Below, piece by piece: positions 1-7,477 of a stretch of DNA of 22,181 nucleotides. Below the pieces are notes generated by a model. The model was not told the DNA's origin, did not search any database, and saw only the letters and a list, made by a program, of their open reading frames with translations. The DNA is taken from assembly GCA_937902115.1 (NCBI GenBank), contig CALGSR010000196.1, positions 1 to 22,181 of the forward strand, given 5' to 3'. The position numbers and the translations under genes are program-made. The stretch is from an uncultured Bacillus sp. Its GTDB lineage: Bacteria; Bacillota; Bacilli; Bacillales; Cytobacillaceae. The number at the start of each line of letters is the position of its first letter. The first letter of the stretch is position 1.

Positions 1-22
1 TCATTATCATTCGGTTATTCAT
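1..22 (-). CDS. 5' end of a gene running off the left edge (partial)
   Basis: An ATG on the minus strand at 22-20 is preceded by a purine-rich AAGGGGGAG ribosome binding site (33-25). It opens a frame that stays open to the window edge and encodes MNNRMIM. Only seven codons are visible, so no product can be named. The close fit of binding site and ATG is the sole evidence. It would be co-directional with map just upstream, but a hairpin terminator lies between them, so it probably has its own promoter. Confidence 0.35.
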
Positions 23-72
23 AGCTCCCCCTTAAAGCTTTTATCTTTATTCCTTTTATCATATCCATTCTC

Positions 73-108
73 CAAAAAAAATTCCTGAAGGATTCATTCC
101 CCCAGGAA
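73..108 (-). terminator. Rho-independent terminator of map
   Basis: Read on the minus strand, arms 108-98 and 92-82 form an 11-bp stem (TTCCTGGGGGA with TCCTTCAGGAA, two G-U pairs) around a 5-nt loop. It is followed at once by a run of about nine T (81-73). It lies 17 bp past the map stop codon. Confidence 0.85.
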
Positions 109-124
109 ATCAACAAGCATCTGA

Positions 125-868
125 TTATTGCGTAATAATGACAGGTCCTTCTTTTGTGACAATCACGGTATGTTCAATTTGAGCAACAAAGCTTTTATCC
201 TCTGTTGCATATGTCCAACCATCATCTTTTTGGTAAACTTCTTGCGCACCAGTTGAAATAAATGGTTCAAAAGCAATAACCATGCCATCACGAAGTAATT
301 CTTTATCCCATGAATCATAATAATTCAAAATATGATCCGGTTCTTCATGAAGTGCCCGACCGACTCCATGACCTGTTAAATTCATGATTACCGTAAATCC
401 ATTTTGTCTTGCTGTTTGATAAACCACTTTCCCAATCGCATTCTTCTTGCCGCCAACCTTGAATTTTGTTAAACCTGCTTCAAATGCTTTTTTCGCCGTT
501 TCACACAGCTTTGTTAAAATCGGATCCCCTTCACCGACCACAAAAGAGATACCTGTATCAGCAAAATAGCCGCCTTTTGAACCGGAAACATCAATATTAA
601 CTAGATCGCCTTCTTGAATCACTCGTTTCCCCGGAATCCCGTGCGCTACCTCATCATTGACACTAATACATGTAAATCCAGGAAAATTATATTCACCTTT
701 GGGACCTGAAATGGCACCATATTTTTCAAATAGTTCCCCCGCAAAATCATCCAGTTCTTTTGTGGTAATGCCGGGCTGTGTTTTTTTTACCATTTCATCA
801 CGAATGGTTCCCATGATTTTACCTGCTTCTTTAAGGCCTTGAAAATCCTCTTCCGTTTTTGCTATCAT
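125..868 (-). CDS. map: Type I methionine aminopeptidase
   Basis: Removes the initiator methionine from nascent cytosolic proteins, using a dinuclear metal centre. The 247-residue protein has the full pita-bread metallopeptidase signature. Metal ligands are D93 (NIDVS), D104 (FADTG), H167 (LTGHGVG), E201 (FEPF) and E232 (QIEHT), with the substrate-binding histidines H76 (VAHGIP) and H174. Length matches the single-domain bacterial enzyme without an N-terminal zinc extension; by family it resembles the second Bacillus paralogue (YflG/MapB type), but I cannot tell the paralogues apart with certainty. The ATG follows AGAAGGA at good spacing. A possible 31-codon ORF ends 28 bp upstream on the same strand, and a strong terminator follows the gene, so it is mono- or bicistronic. 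Confidence 0.95.
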   Translation of the reverse strand: MIAKTEEDFQGLKEAGKIMGTIRDEMVKKTQPGITTKELDDFAGELFEKYGAISGPKGEYNFPGFTCISVNDEVAHGIPGKRVIQEGDLVNIDVSGSKGGYFADTGISFVVGEGDPILTKLCETAKKAFEAGLTKFKVGGKKNAIGKVVYQTARQNGFTVIMNLTGHGVGRALHEEPDHILNYYDSWDKELLRDGMVIAFEPFISTGAQEVYQKDDGWTYATEDKSFVAQIEHTVIVTKEGPVIITQ

Positions 869-896
869 ATTTCATTCCTTCTTTCTAAAATAAAGC

Positions 897-992
897 TTAA
901 TACAAACTGATGCATTTTATCATATTACCATAAAATAAAGGATTCATCCCTATGCAATACTCCTTCCAATAAAAACGATTATTACCACCCAT
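897..992 (-). CDS. Possible 31-aa small protein upstream of map
   Basis: The ATG at 992-990 is preceded by a textbook AGGAGGT (1005-999) at 6-nt spacing. The reading frame encodes 31 residues rich in aromatics, Asn and Gly, with two cysteines (starts MGGNNRFYWKEYC, ends CISLY), and stops 28 bp before the map start. The frame also stays open upstream of this ATG into the start of the divergent lipoprotein gene, but that part has no ribosome binding site. I do not recognise a family. It could be a real small protein or a leader peptide coupled to map; it could also be chance, since the evidence is only the ribosome binding site, the spacing and the tandem position. Confidence 0.4.
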   Translation of the reverse strand: MGGNNRFYWKEYCIGMNPLFYGNMIKCISLY

Positions 993-1056
993 ACTTTTAC
1001 CTCCTGCGTAAGAGACTAAGATCGTAATACAGCATGATTCAAAGGAGGTAATTGAA

Positions 1057-2271
1057 TTGATAAAGAAAAAATTAGGAGTGTTTATCGCGCCGGCATTGGT
1101 ATTGGGGCTAGCTGCCTGCAATAACGACACAGATACTGCATTTGATAATAGAAATGGAAATCGGATAAATCCGACAACAAATGTTGACAACGATTTATAT
1201 CGGGTAAATAATCGCTACCCATTTGACCATCAGGGACCGCTCGCCGAGGATTATAACAATAATGATAATAACCGAAATGGACGAAATCTCCATGAAGGCC
1301 GATTGAACAGAAATGGTCAAAATAATGGTAATGATAATCGTGCCCGCCTGATGCGCAACACGAATAATAATGGTGGAGAAAATGTCAACGACAGAAATAA
1401 CAGGTATCCATTTGACCATCAGGGGCCGCTGACTGAGGATTACAATAATAATCGGAATGACCTAAATGACCGTAACAACGGAGATAGAACAACTCTTCGT
1501 AATCGGGTGCAAAATAATATGAATGTGACAAATCGAGGAAACAATAACTTCAACCCGAATATTTCCAATTACCAAACAGATAAAAATAGTACCAATTATC
1601 CGCATACAAAAGCGGTTTTAATTCAAGAAGCAAAATATCAATTTGTACCGATAAATCCAAATCTGGATTCCCAGGAACAGGAAAGACTGCGTCAAGCTAA
1701 CGAACTTGCTCAATCTCCTGAGTTACAGGAGCAGTTGAGAAAGCGGGCACAGGATTTATTACGTGGACAGCAGGCGCGCGGACAACAGCCACAAGCCCAG
1801 GCACCACAGCAACCGGCACAAGTACCGCAGCAACAGCCGCAAACTCAAAAACAGCCGACACCACAAGCCCAGCAGCCAGCTAAGACTCCTGCAAATGTCA
1901 GTCAAGCTGTGCAACAGGTCATTGATTTAACAAATCAGCAACGCAAGCAAAATGGCCTTCCGCCACTGCAGGCTGATACAAAACTAAATGGCGTCGCACA
2001 AAAGAAATCAGAGGATATGCGACAAAAAGGATATTTCTCGCATACAAGCCCGACATACGGTTCTCCATTTGATATGATGCGTGATTTTGGTGTAACCTAT
2101 CGCTCCGCGGCGGAAAATATCGCTCAAGGACAAAGAACACCGCAGGAAGTTGTACAAGCTTGGATGAACAGTCAAGGACATAAAGAAAATATTTTAGGTA
2201 ACTACACTCATATTGGTGTTGGATACGATCCGGCTGCACACCATTGGACACAGATGTTTATCAGGAAATAA
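1057..2271 (+). CDS. CAP-domain (SCP/PR-1-like) lipoprotein with Asn-rich repeat region
   Basis: A predicted membrane-anchored extracellular lipoprotein of 404 residues. The N-terminus is a lipoprotein signal (lipobox LAAC, lipidated Cys21). Residues 22-180 are very Asn/Arg-rich and contain two copies of a 19-residue repeat (51-69 and 114-132, core RYPFDHQGPL). A Gln/Glu-rich stretch at about 205-235 and a Pro/Gln linker at about 237-276 lead to a CAP domain at about 284-404. The CAP cavity residues are present: H329 (YFSHTSP), E353 (AENIA) and H375 (GHKENIL). The start is TTG, set by AAAGGAGGT 7 nt upstream; no ATG fits. The C-terminal half resembles Bacillus YkwD-type CAP proteins, whose biochemical role is not settled. 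The low-complexity front half suggests a wall- or spore-surface-exposed stalk, which is inference. Confidence 0.9.
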   Translation: MIKKKLGVFIAPALVLGLAACNNDTDTAFDNRNGNRINPTTNVDNDLYRVNNRYPFDHQGPLAEDYNNNDNNRNGRNLHEGRLNRNGQNNGNDNRARLMRNTNNNGGENVNDRNNRYPFDHQGPLTEDYNNNRNDLNDRNNGDRTTLRNRVQNNMNVTNRGNNNFNPNISNYQTDKNSTNYPHTKAVLIQEAKYQFVPINPNLDSQEQERLRQANELAQSPELQEQLRKRAQDLLRGQQARGQQPQAQAPQQPAQVPQQQPQTQKQPTPQAQQPAKTPANVSQAVQQVIDLTNQQRKQNGLPPLQADTKLNGVAQKKSEDMRQKGYFSHTSPTYGSPFDMMRDFGVTYRSAAENIAQGQRTPQEVVQAWMNSQGHKENILGNYTHIGVGYDPAAHHWTQMFIRK

Positions 2272-2326
2272 AAACATGCAATAAAGACTGACTTCTTATT
2301 TAGGAGTCAGTCCCTTTTGCATGTTT
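2272..2326. terminator. Bidirectional terminator between CAP lipoprotein and PTS EIIC
   Basis: Two nested stems: an outer 10-bp AAACATGCAA/TTGCATGTTT (2272-2281 with 2317-2326) and an inner 8-bp GACTGACT/AGTCAGTC (2286-2293 with 2305-2312). T-rich sequence follows on both strands. The two flanking genes are convergent, so it probably serves both. Confidence 0.85.
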
Positions 2327-2330
2327 ATTT

Positions 2331-3467
2331 TTAGAGTGCCTTTTTCGCTCCCTTTTTATTTTTATCTTCATAGCCAAATAATAAAGTAAGAACGAGCGCA
2401 GCCACTAATGCTGTGGTAATACCAATTACATAGAGCCCCATCGGTGAAAAGGCTGGGATAGACAGGAAACTTGGAAGAACAAAAGTAGTCATTTTTAATC
2501 CAAGCATCCCATTTATTCCTCCTCCTACTGCCCCTGCAAGGGCTACAATAATCATTGCCTTTTTACTACGAATCAGAATTCCGTAAGTAATAATCTCCGT
2601 TGTGCCTGCCAATGCTCCCGGCAAAATTCCCGATCCTGCAACTGCTTTTAAATCCTTATCTTTTGTTTTTAAAAATACACCTAAGGCCATTCCAATTTGA
2701 GCAAAGGGGGCTGCTGCTGCCATCGGAATAATCGTGTCTCCACCACCAATTCCCAAATTGGCAATAGCAAGCGGAATAACCGCCCAATGCAGACCAAGAA
2801 TCGTAAGGAATGTCCAACCTGCGCCTAAAACCGCTCCAGTAATCATCCCGCTTTTTGCACTTAAAAATTCAATCCCTGCGCCAATTCCCTCTCCGACATA
2901 TGTTCCAAAAGGTCCAAAAAGAAGGACAGTTAACGGCACAATGATCATCAATGAGATAAGCGGATTAATGAACATTTGCAGATCTTTGTAGATCACCTTT
3001 TTCAACTGTTTATCTAACAGTGCATAAATGGAAACCGCAATCAAAATCGGAAAAACAGTTGAGGAATAACTCATTAAAACAACTGGAATTCCAAGAAATT
3101 CAACATTTGTTGCGCCGCTTGTAACCAGATCAGTATAATTCGGTTCCAAAAGTGCTGCCCCGATCGTTCCTCCCACATATGGATTCGCCCCGAGCTTAAT
3201 TGCTAAGGTTATCCCAAGAAAAACAGGAAAAAAATAAAAAATCGCATGACCTGCCGCAGACAAAATGGTGTATGTACCACTATCTTTAGATAACCATCCC
3301 AGCATAGTTAATACGGCTAATAACGCGGATAATAGTCCAGAACCCGCTAAAACACCCAGTATTGGAGCAAAACTTCCTGAGATAACCCCAAGAATCTTAG
3401 AAAGAATTGAATCCTGTTGATCCTCCATATCTTTCGTATCCTTATTTCCTTTTATGGATGCTTCCAT
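2331..3467 (-). CDS. PTS transporter EIIC domain protein (glucose/beta-glucoside superfamily), stand-alone
   Basis: A 378-residue polytopic membrane protein that looks like the sugar-channel (EIIC) part of a sucrose/beta-glucoside-type phosphotransferase permease. Evidence is the entry segment ILGVISGSFAPILGVLAGSG, the ANPYVGGTIGAAL block, the GLHWAVIPLAI loop and about ten hydrophobic helices. Most relatives are EIIBC or EIIBCA fusions of 450-650 residues. Here there is no EIIB domain with its phosphorylated cysteine and no EIIA; the roughly 23 residues before the first helix are charged linker only. It must borrow EIIB/EIIA from elsewhere, or it does something else. ATG start with AAAGGAGAA upstream. 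Substrate is unknown. A candidate promoter lies at 3586-3615, giving a leader of about 115 nt; I saw no catabolite-response or antiterminator element. Confidence 0.85.
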   Translation of the reverse strand: MEASIKGNKDTKDMEDQQDSILSKILGVISGSFAPILGVLAGSGLLSALLAVLTMLGWLSKDSGTYTILSAAGHAIFYFFPVFLGITLAIKLGANPYVGGTIGAALLEPNYTDLVTSGATNVEFLGIPVVLMSYSSTVFPILIAVSIYALLDKQLKKVIYKDLQMFINPLISLMIIVPLTVLLFGPFGTYVGEGIGAGIEFLSAKSGMITGAVLGAGWTFLTILGLHWAVIPLAIANLGIGGGDTIIPMAAAAPFAQIGMALGVFLKTKDKDLKAVAGSGILPGALAGTTEIITYGILIRSKKAMIIVALAGAVGGGINGMLGLKMTTFVLPSFLSIPAFSPMGLYVIGITTALVAALVLTLLFGYEDKNKKGAKKAL

Positions 3468-3585
3468 TGAAAAATTCTCCTTTACTTACATTTTTAAAAA
3501 CAATCCCGCTGCTTATACTTCTATGACCAATAAGAAAACCTTTACTTTATTATTTTCAAAAACAACGCATACAAACTCAATCACC

Positions 3586-3615
3586 ATAATATTAGAAAAC
3601 CAATACTTTTGTCCA
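3586..3615 (-). promoter_or_regulatory. Candidate SigA promoter for the PTS EIIC gene
   Basis: On the minus strand, TGGACA (3615-3610) and TATTAT (3591-3586) are separated by 18 nt, each one mismatch from consensus. Distance to the start codon is about 119 nt. Confidence 0.4.
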
Positions 3616-3703
3616 TTGATTATTTTTTACTATAAGACCTTTGCAACTCCTTCCAATGCTATTATGTCCCGCATATAGGCATTCACATATTTTTTTCTTT
3701 TTC

Positions 3704-3744
3704 ATACGATAATCTAGGCTTATCATTATGAATTTTTATCGTAT
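3704..3744. promoter_or_regulatory. 9-bp inverted repeat upstream of the ABC importer operon
   Basis: ATACGATAA (3704-3712) is perfectly repeated in inverted form as TTATCGTAT (3736-3744), with 23 nt between. The right arm ends 22 bp before the start codon of the binding-protein gene. A weak promoter-like pair (TTCATA 3701-3706, CATTAT 3724-3729, 17-nt spacer) overlaps it. It could be an operator dyad or an mRNA hairpin; which one cannot be decided here. Confidence 0.35.
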
Positions 3745-3766
3745 AGAAGTTTAAGGGGGAGTTTTC

Positions 3767-4768
3767 ATGAAAAAATGGTGTAAATCTGCCTTTATGCTGC
3801 TGATTGCTTTGTTTATCGTTATTCTTACGGCATGTGGGAGCGGTACAACAGATCCTGCTAAAAAAATCAAAGTAGCTGAAGTAACCCGTTCCATTTTCTA
3901 TGCCCCGCTGTATGTCGCGATAGAAAAAGGATTTTTCGCAGAAGAAGGTCTCGACATTCAGTTAACGACTACATGGGGTGGAGATAAGACGATGACAACT
4001 CTTGTCTCAGGAGGAGCAGATATTGCGCTTGTCGGCTCTGAAACCTCCATCTATGTATCGGCTCAAGGCTCAACTGACCCGGTCATTAATTTTGCCCAAT
4101 TAACACAAACGGACGGGACATTCCTCGTTTCCCGTGATAAAATTGAAAACTTCACATGGGATATGCTCAAAGAAACCGACTTCTTAGGACAAAGAAAAGG
4201 CGGAATGCCGCAAATGGTTGGGGAGTATGTACTGAAAAGCCACGGCATTAATCCGCATAATGATCTCAATTTAATTCAAAACATCGATTTCGCGAACATT
4301 GCGAATGCCTTTATTTCAGGGACAGGTAATTTTGTGCAATTGTTTGAACCGCAGGCAAGCATGTTTGAAAAAGAAGGCAGAGGATTTGTTGTTGCCTCCT
4401 TCGGTACGGAATCAGGTCATGTACCATATACTACTTTTATGGCAAAGGAAAGCTTTCTTGAAGAAAATAAAGAATTGGCAGAGAAATTCACCCGTGCCAT
4501 TTATAAAGCTCAAACATGGGTCGAGGAAAATAGCGCTGCAGATACAGCAAAACTAATCCAAAAATACTTTGAAGATACTGATCTGGAAATCATCGAGTCC
4601 TCTATCGAGCGTTATAAAAAGCAAGGATCCTATGCGTTAAACCCAATCCTTGACGAAGAGGAATGGAATAATCTACAAAACATCATGGACGAAGCCGGGG
4701 AACTGCCAAAACGAATGGAGTATTCTGATCTTGTGAACACAGAAATAGCAGAGAATGTAATGAAATAA
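3767..4768 (+). CDS. ytlA: ABC importer substrate-binding lipoprotein, NMT1/SsuA-like
   Basis: Membrane-anchored substrate receptor of the importer encoded by this operon. The 333-residue protein starts with a lipoprotein signal peptide (lipobox LTAC, Cys23). It continues with the NMT1/THI5-SsuA type fold, recognised from the front block KVAEVTRSIFYAPLYVAIEKG, the GGADIALVGSE region and the hinge region FVVASFG. This family binds nitrate, sulfonates, taurine or pyrimidine precursors of thiamine; the sequence alone does not say which. Length and gene order match Bacillus subtilis YtlA. The ATG follows AAGGGGGAG. It is the first gene of the operon and is separated from the ATPase gene by a small hairpin (4776-4794), as is common where the binding protein is made in excess. 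Confidence 0.88.
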   Translation: MKKWCKSAFMLLIALFIVILTACGSGTTDPAKKIKVAEVTRSIFYAPLYVAIEKGFFAEEGLDIQLTTTWGGDKTMTTLVSGGADIALVGSETSIYVSAQGSTDPVINFAQLTQTDGTFLVSRDKIENFTWDMLKETDFLGQRKGGMPQMVGEYVLKSHGINPHNDLNLIQNIDFANIANAFISGTGNFVQLFEPQASMFEKEGRGFVVASFGTESGHVPYTTFMAKESFLEENKELAEKFTRAIYKAQTWVEENSAADTAKLIQKYFEDTDLEIIESSIERYKKQGSYALNPILDEEEWNNLQNIMDEAGELPKRMEYSDLVNTEIAENVMK

Positions 4769-4775
4769 TGATAAT

Positions 4776-4794
4776 AGCGGGGCCTAGCCCTGCT
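4776..4794 (+). other. Intercistronic hairpin after the binding-protein gene
   Basis: A 7-bp stem (AGCGGGG with CCCTGCT, one G-U pair) with a 5-nt loop, 8 bp after the stop codon and with no T-run behind it. It is better read as an mRNA-stabilising or attenuating hairpin than as a full terminator. Confidence 0.45.
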
Positions 4795-4861
4795 TACACA
4801 TATCAGCTAATGGTTGAGACACACAGGGTCAGCCTCTCTTAACCTTGAAGGAGGGATCATA

Positions 4862-5635
4862 ATGGATTTCTTAAGAATTGAGAATGTTCATCACACTTAT
4901 TTTACGAAAAAATCAGCAGTTTCAGCCTTGTCTGATATTTCCCTAGAGGTTGAGGCAGGGGAATTTATCTCGCTGTTAGGCCCAAGCGGATGCGGCAAAA
5001 CTACCCTGCTATCCATTATTGCCGGCCTGCTGCGGCAAACAGAAGGAAACATTACATTAGAGGGTAAACCAATCGCTGCGGCCGAAAATGATATTGGCTA
5101 TATGTTACAGCAGGATTATTTATTTCCATGGAAAACAATTGAACAAAATATTCTTCTCGGTCTTAAGTTAAGTCAGCGGCTGAATGAAGATACGAAAAAG
5201 TACAGCTTAAATTTATTAAAAAAAATGGGATTACAAAATGTCGAGCACCAATTTCCGAAACAGTTATCAGGTGGGATGCGGCAAAGAGCTGCTCTCGTAC
5301 GGACACTTTCAACTGAGCCAAAGCTCTTAATGCTTGACGAGCCTTTTTCTGCACTTGACTATCAAACAAAACTTAACTTAGAAGACCTCGTCTTTGCCAC
5401 TTTAAAATCCTTTAAGAAAACAGCAATTCTCGTTACACATGATATCGGGGAAGCCATCGCCATGAGTGATCGGATTTTCCTTTTATCTGCCCGCCCAGGC
5501 CGGATTTATCGAACCTTTCTTATTCCGGAAGAACTAAGAAAGCTTTCACCTTTCCAAGCCCGTAACCATGATGGTTTCCAAAACCTGTTTCAAATGATTT
5601 GGAAGGAGTTGCAATCACTTGAGACCACTTCCTAA
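4862..5635 (+). CDS. ytlC: ABC importer ATPase (nitrate/sulfonate/taurine class)
   Basis: Energises the importer by ATP hydrolysis at the cytoplasmic face. The 257-residue protein carries, in order, Walker A GPSGCGKTT (40-48), the Q-loop QQDYLFPW (83-90), signature LSGGM (135-139), Walker B LLMLDEP (155-161, catalytic E160) and the switch histidine H193 (VTHDIGEA). The start is the ATG at 4862, set by AAGGAGGG 6 nt upstream. An in-frame ATG at 4814 has no ribosome binding site and would add 16 residues unlike the family. It overlaps the permease gene by 17 bp, so the two are probably translationally coupled. The conserved FPW after the Q-loop is typical of SsuB/TauB/ThiZ-type ATPases. Confidence 0.93.
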   Translation: MDFLRIENVHHTYFTKKSAVSALSDISLEVEAGEFISLLGPSGCGKTTLLSIIAGLLRQTEGNITLEGKPIAAAENDIGYMLQQDYLFPWKTIEQNILLGLKLSQRLNEDTKKYSLNLLKKMGLQNVEHQFPKQLSGGMRQRAALVRTLSTEPKLLMLDEPFSALDYQTKLNLEDLVFATLKSFKKTAILVTHDIGEAIAMSDRIFLLSARPGRIYRTFLIPEELRKLSPFQARNHDGFQNLFQMIWKELQSLETTS

Positions 5636-6428
5636 TACGGCATCACTTCATCGGCAGTATCTTGCCGCGTTGAAGAAAGAAAAACACTGGGTCCGTTTTT
5701 ATCAGCTTATCATCTTTATTGTCTTTTTCAGCAGTTGGGAACTATCCAGCCAAAAGCAATGGATCGATCCGCTTATCTTTAGTTCGCCATCCAAAATTAT
5801 GAACTTATTTTGGCTAAAAATTCAAGATGGTTCACTTATGGTCAATTTAAGTATAACTTTATCTGAGACCGTTTTAGGCTTTCTGTTAGGGACCTTGCTC
5901 GGTACATTATTAGCAGCTCTCTTGTGGTGGTCGCCACTCCTTTCTAAAGTACTGGATCCTTATTTAGTCATTTTAAATGCCATGCCGAAGATTGCTTTAG
6001 GACCGATCTTGATTGTTGCTCTCGGACCGAATTTCACATCGATAATGGCAATGGGAGCCATGATCTCAATTATTATCACGACGATTGTTGTATACACTTC
6101 ATTTCGTGAAGTAGACCCCAACTATTTAAAGGTGCTGCAGACTTTCGGAGCTACCCGGCTGCAATCCTTTAAAGAAGCAATCCTGCCAGCCTCCTTCCCT
6201 GTTATCATTTCCACTTTAAAGGTAAATGTCGGTCTCTCCTGGGTTGGGGTTATTGTTGGCGAGTTTTTAGTTTCCTCAAAGGGACTCGGTTATATGATTA
6301 TTTATGGATTTCAAGTATTTAATTTCACGCTCGTCTTTCTTTCCCTGCTTGTCATCGCCATATTTGCGACGATTATGTATCAACTTGTTGAATACTTAGA
6401 GAGAAAACTGATTAAAAACGGTAACTGA
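5619..6428 (+). CDS. ytlD: ABC importer permease (nitrate/sulfonate/taurine class)
   Basis: Transmembrane channel subunit, 269 residues, with about six hydrophobic segments (roughly 28-41, 84-104, 116-135, 141-160, 202-217 and 236-255). The cytoplasmic EAA loop that docks the ATPase is visible at about 173-196 (FGATRLQSFKEAILPASFP), followed by the conserved VNVGLSWVGVIVGEF segment. The start is a TTG inside the end of the ATPase gene, with GGAAGGAG about 10 nt upstream; no better ATG exists. The last gene of the operon, it ends inside a strong terminator. With only one permease gene, the transporter is presumably a homodimer of this subunit. Confidence 0.92.
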   Translation: MRPLPNTASLHRQYLAALKKEKHWVRFYQLIIFIVFFSSWELSSQKQWIDPLIFSSPSKIMNLFWLKIQDGSLMVNLSITLSETVLGFLLGTLLGTLLAALLWWSPLLSKVLDPYLVILNAMPKIALGPILIVALGPNFTSIMAMGAMISIIITTIVVYTSFREVDPNYLKVLQTFGATRLQSFKEAILPASFPVIISTLKVNVGLSWVGVIVGEFLVSSKGLGYMIIYGFQVFNFTLVFLSLLVIAIFATIMYQLVEYLERKLIKNGN

Positions 6429-6444
6429 AATGAGTTGCCGTTTT
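6415..6444. terminator. Bidirectional terminator between ytlD and ytkD
   Basis: A 12-bp stem (6415-6426 with 6433-6444, one G-U pair) with a 6-nt loop. The left arm overlaps the permease stop codon. It is flanked by T-rich sequence on the plus strand and by TTTTT on the minus strand. Confidence 0.85.
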
Positions 6445-6446
6445 CT

Positions 6447-6917
6447 TCATGGGCAAGTCTCCATGATCTGTTTAACTGCTTTTTCAACCACTTGATCTTT
6501 CATAATAAAGCTAAACTGATCCTGCCAGCGCATCGTCAAAATATCCCCGCCAATTAAAACGGGCCCATCTGTTTCATAATAATCACTTTTCACCCGCATC
6601 TCTTCAATCTCAGCAAAGAAAATCGCTTTAACAAAGGATCTCACTTCGTTTGTCACTTCATATTCACCAAGATACTGCAAGGTTTTGACTACAGCGCCTG
6701 TTTCCTCCCTTACTTCTCTTAATGCTGCCTCCTCAAGCGTTTCGTTTTCCTCCCTTTTCCCGCCCGGAAATTCCCAGCCCCGTACCTTATGCTTGGTTAA
6801 TAGCCATTGTTGATAGAAGCGGCATATAACCAATACATGCTCTGCTTCCTTGGAAAAAGAATTCCTTGTATTAGAAATCTTTACCTTGGCTCCATTTTTA
6901 TCCTCAAACATTTCCAC
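6447..6917 (-). CDS. ytkD: Nudix hydrolase, 8-oxo-dGTPase / RNA pyrophosphohydrolase type
   Basis: Hydrolyses nucleoside triphosphates. The Bacillus subtilis homologue YtkD is known as an 8-oxo-dGTP-cleaving antimutator and is also reported to act on RNA 5' ends. A complete Nudix box (G-x5-E-x7-REVREETGA) lies about 53-75 residues from the chosen start, preceded by the typical GWEFPGGK. The longest frame starts at a GTG (6926), but that codon lies inside the ribosome binding site GAGGTG (6929-6924). I chose the GTG at 6917, which has ideal spacing and gives 156 residues. The ATG at 6911 (154 residues) is a close alternative and resembles the homologue's N-terminus. It ends against the shared terminator. 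Confidence 0.9.
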   Translation of the reverse strand: MEMFEDKNGAKVKISNTRNSFSKEAEHVLVICRFYQQWLLTKHKVRGWEFPGGKREENETLEEAALREVREETGAVVKTLQYLGEYEVTNEVRSFVKAIFFAEIEEMRVKSDYYETDGPVLIGGDILTMRWQDQFSFIMKDQVVEKAVKQIMETCP

Positions 6918-6999
6918 TTTTTCCACCTCTATCTATTAGCACATCTTTACTATTTATTATAGGTGGAATTGGGTCGTTAGCAATCAAAGTTTTGGATAC

Positions 7000-7311
7000 T
7001 TATCGTAAAATCCCCATTTCATCAATAAATTTTTTTGCTTCGTTATCGCTAAGTTTATAAACCATACCATATATATTCTTCAGCGCCTCATCATAGGTAT
7101 CATTTTCCTGATCATAATGATATTCTTTAAATGGAATATGTGCCCGAATAAAATCGGTCGGTTCATTCGCATCAATGATATCAAACTGTTCGCGAAGTTT
7201 TTTTATTTCGTCATCCGTCGCTTCAATTTTAAAGTTCCAAGGGGAGTCTATTGCACTTTGTGTAATTTCACCACTGCCAATTTCAATATAATACGTTTTC
7301 TTTTGTGCCAT
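7000..7311 (-). CDS. Conserved hypothetical small cytosolic protein
   Basis: A 103-residue acidic, soluble-looking protein with no signal peptide or membrane segment. It begins MAQKKTYYIEIGSGEI and has a helical, charged middle. It reads like a one-domain Bacillaceae protein, but I cannot assign a family or function. The ATG has GAGGAG about 9 nt upstream (a nearer AGAGGA sits directly against the ATG). It is co-directional with ytkD, 82 bp ahead of that start with no terminator between, so the two may share a transcript. Confidence 0.75.
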   Translation of the reverse strand: MAQKKTYYIEIGSGEITQSAIDSPWNFKIEATDDEIKKLREQFDIIDANEPTDFIRAHIPFKEYHYDQENDTYDEALKNIYGMVYKLSDNEAKKFIDEMGILR

Positions 7312-7477
7312 TCCTCTTCGCTCCTCATCTGCTTTTCCTTATCGTCCCCCATTCCTCCTTAAAACTATGTGAACTTTTTAAAAAAATAATCACGTTTTTT
7401 TCATATTTAAAGGGACAAATTAAATATAATGTAAAAATAGCTAAGTCATTATATACTAAAGGTGGAGGTGTAGAATA

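Noticed and set aside
1919..2251. 110-codon minus-strand frame inside the CAP lipoprotein gene
   Set aside because: Lies antisense to the conserved CAP domain, with no ribosome binding site; a shadow frame.
3454..3678. 74-codon plus-strand frame in the gap before the ABC operon
   Set aside because: No ribosome binding site, very AT-rich low-complexity translation, and it runs over the promoter and start of the minus-strand EIIC gene.
3767..6428. Thiamine (HMP precursor) importer with TPP riboswitch
   Set aside because: The binding protein is of the NMT1/THI5-like class, but no TPP riboswitch core is visible upstream, so the substrate is left open.
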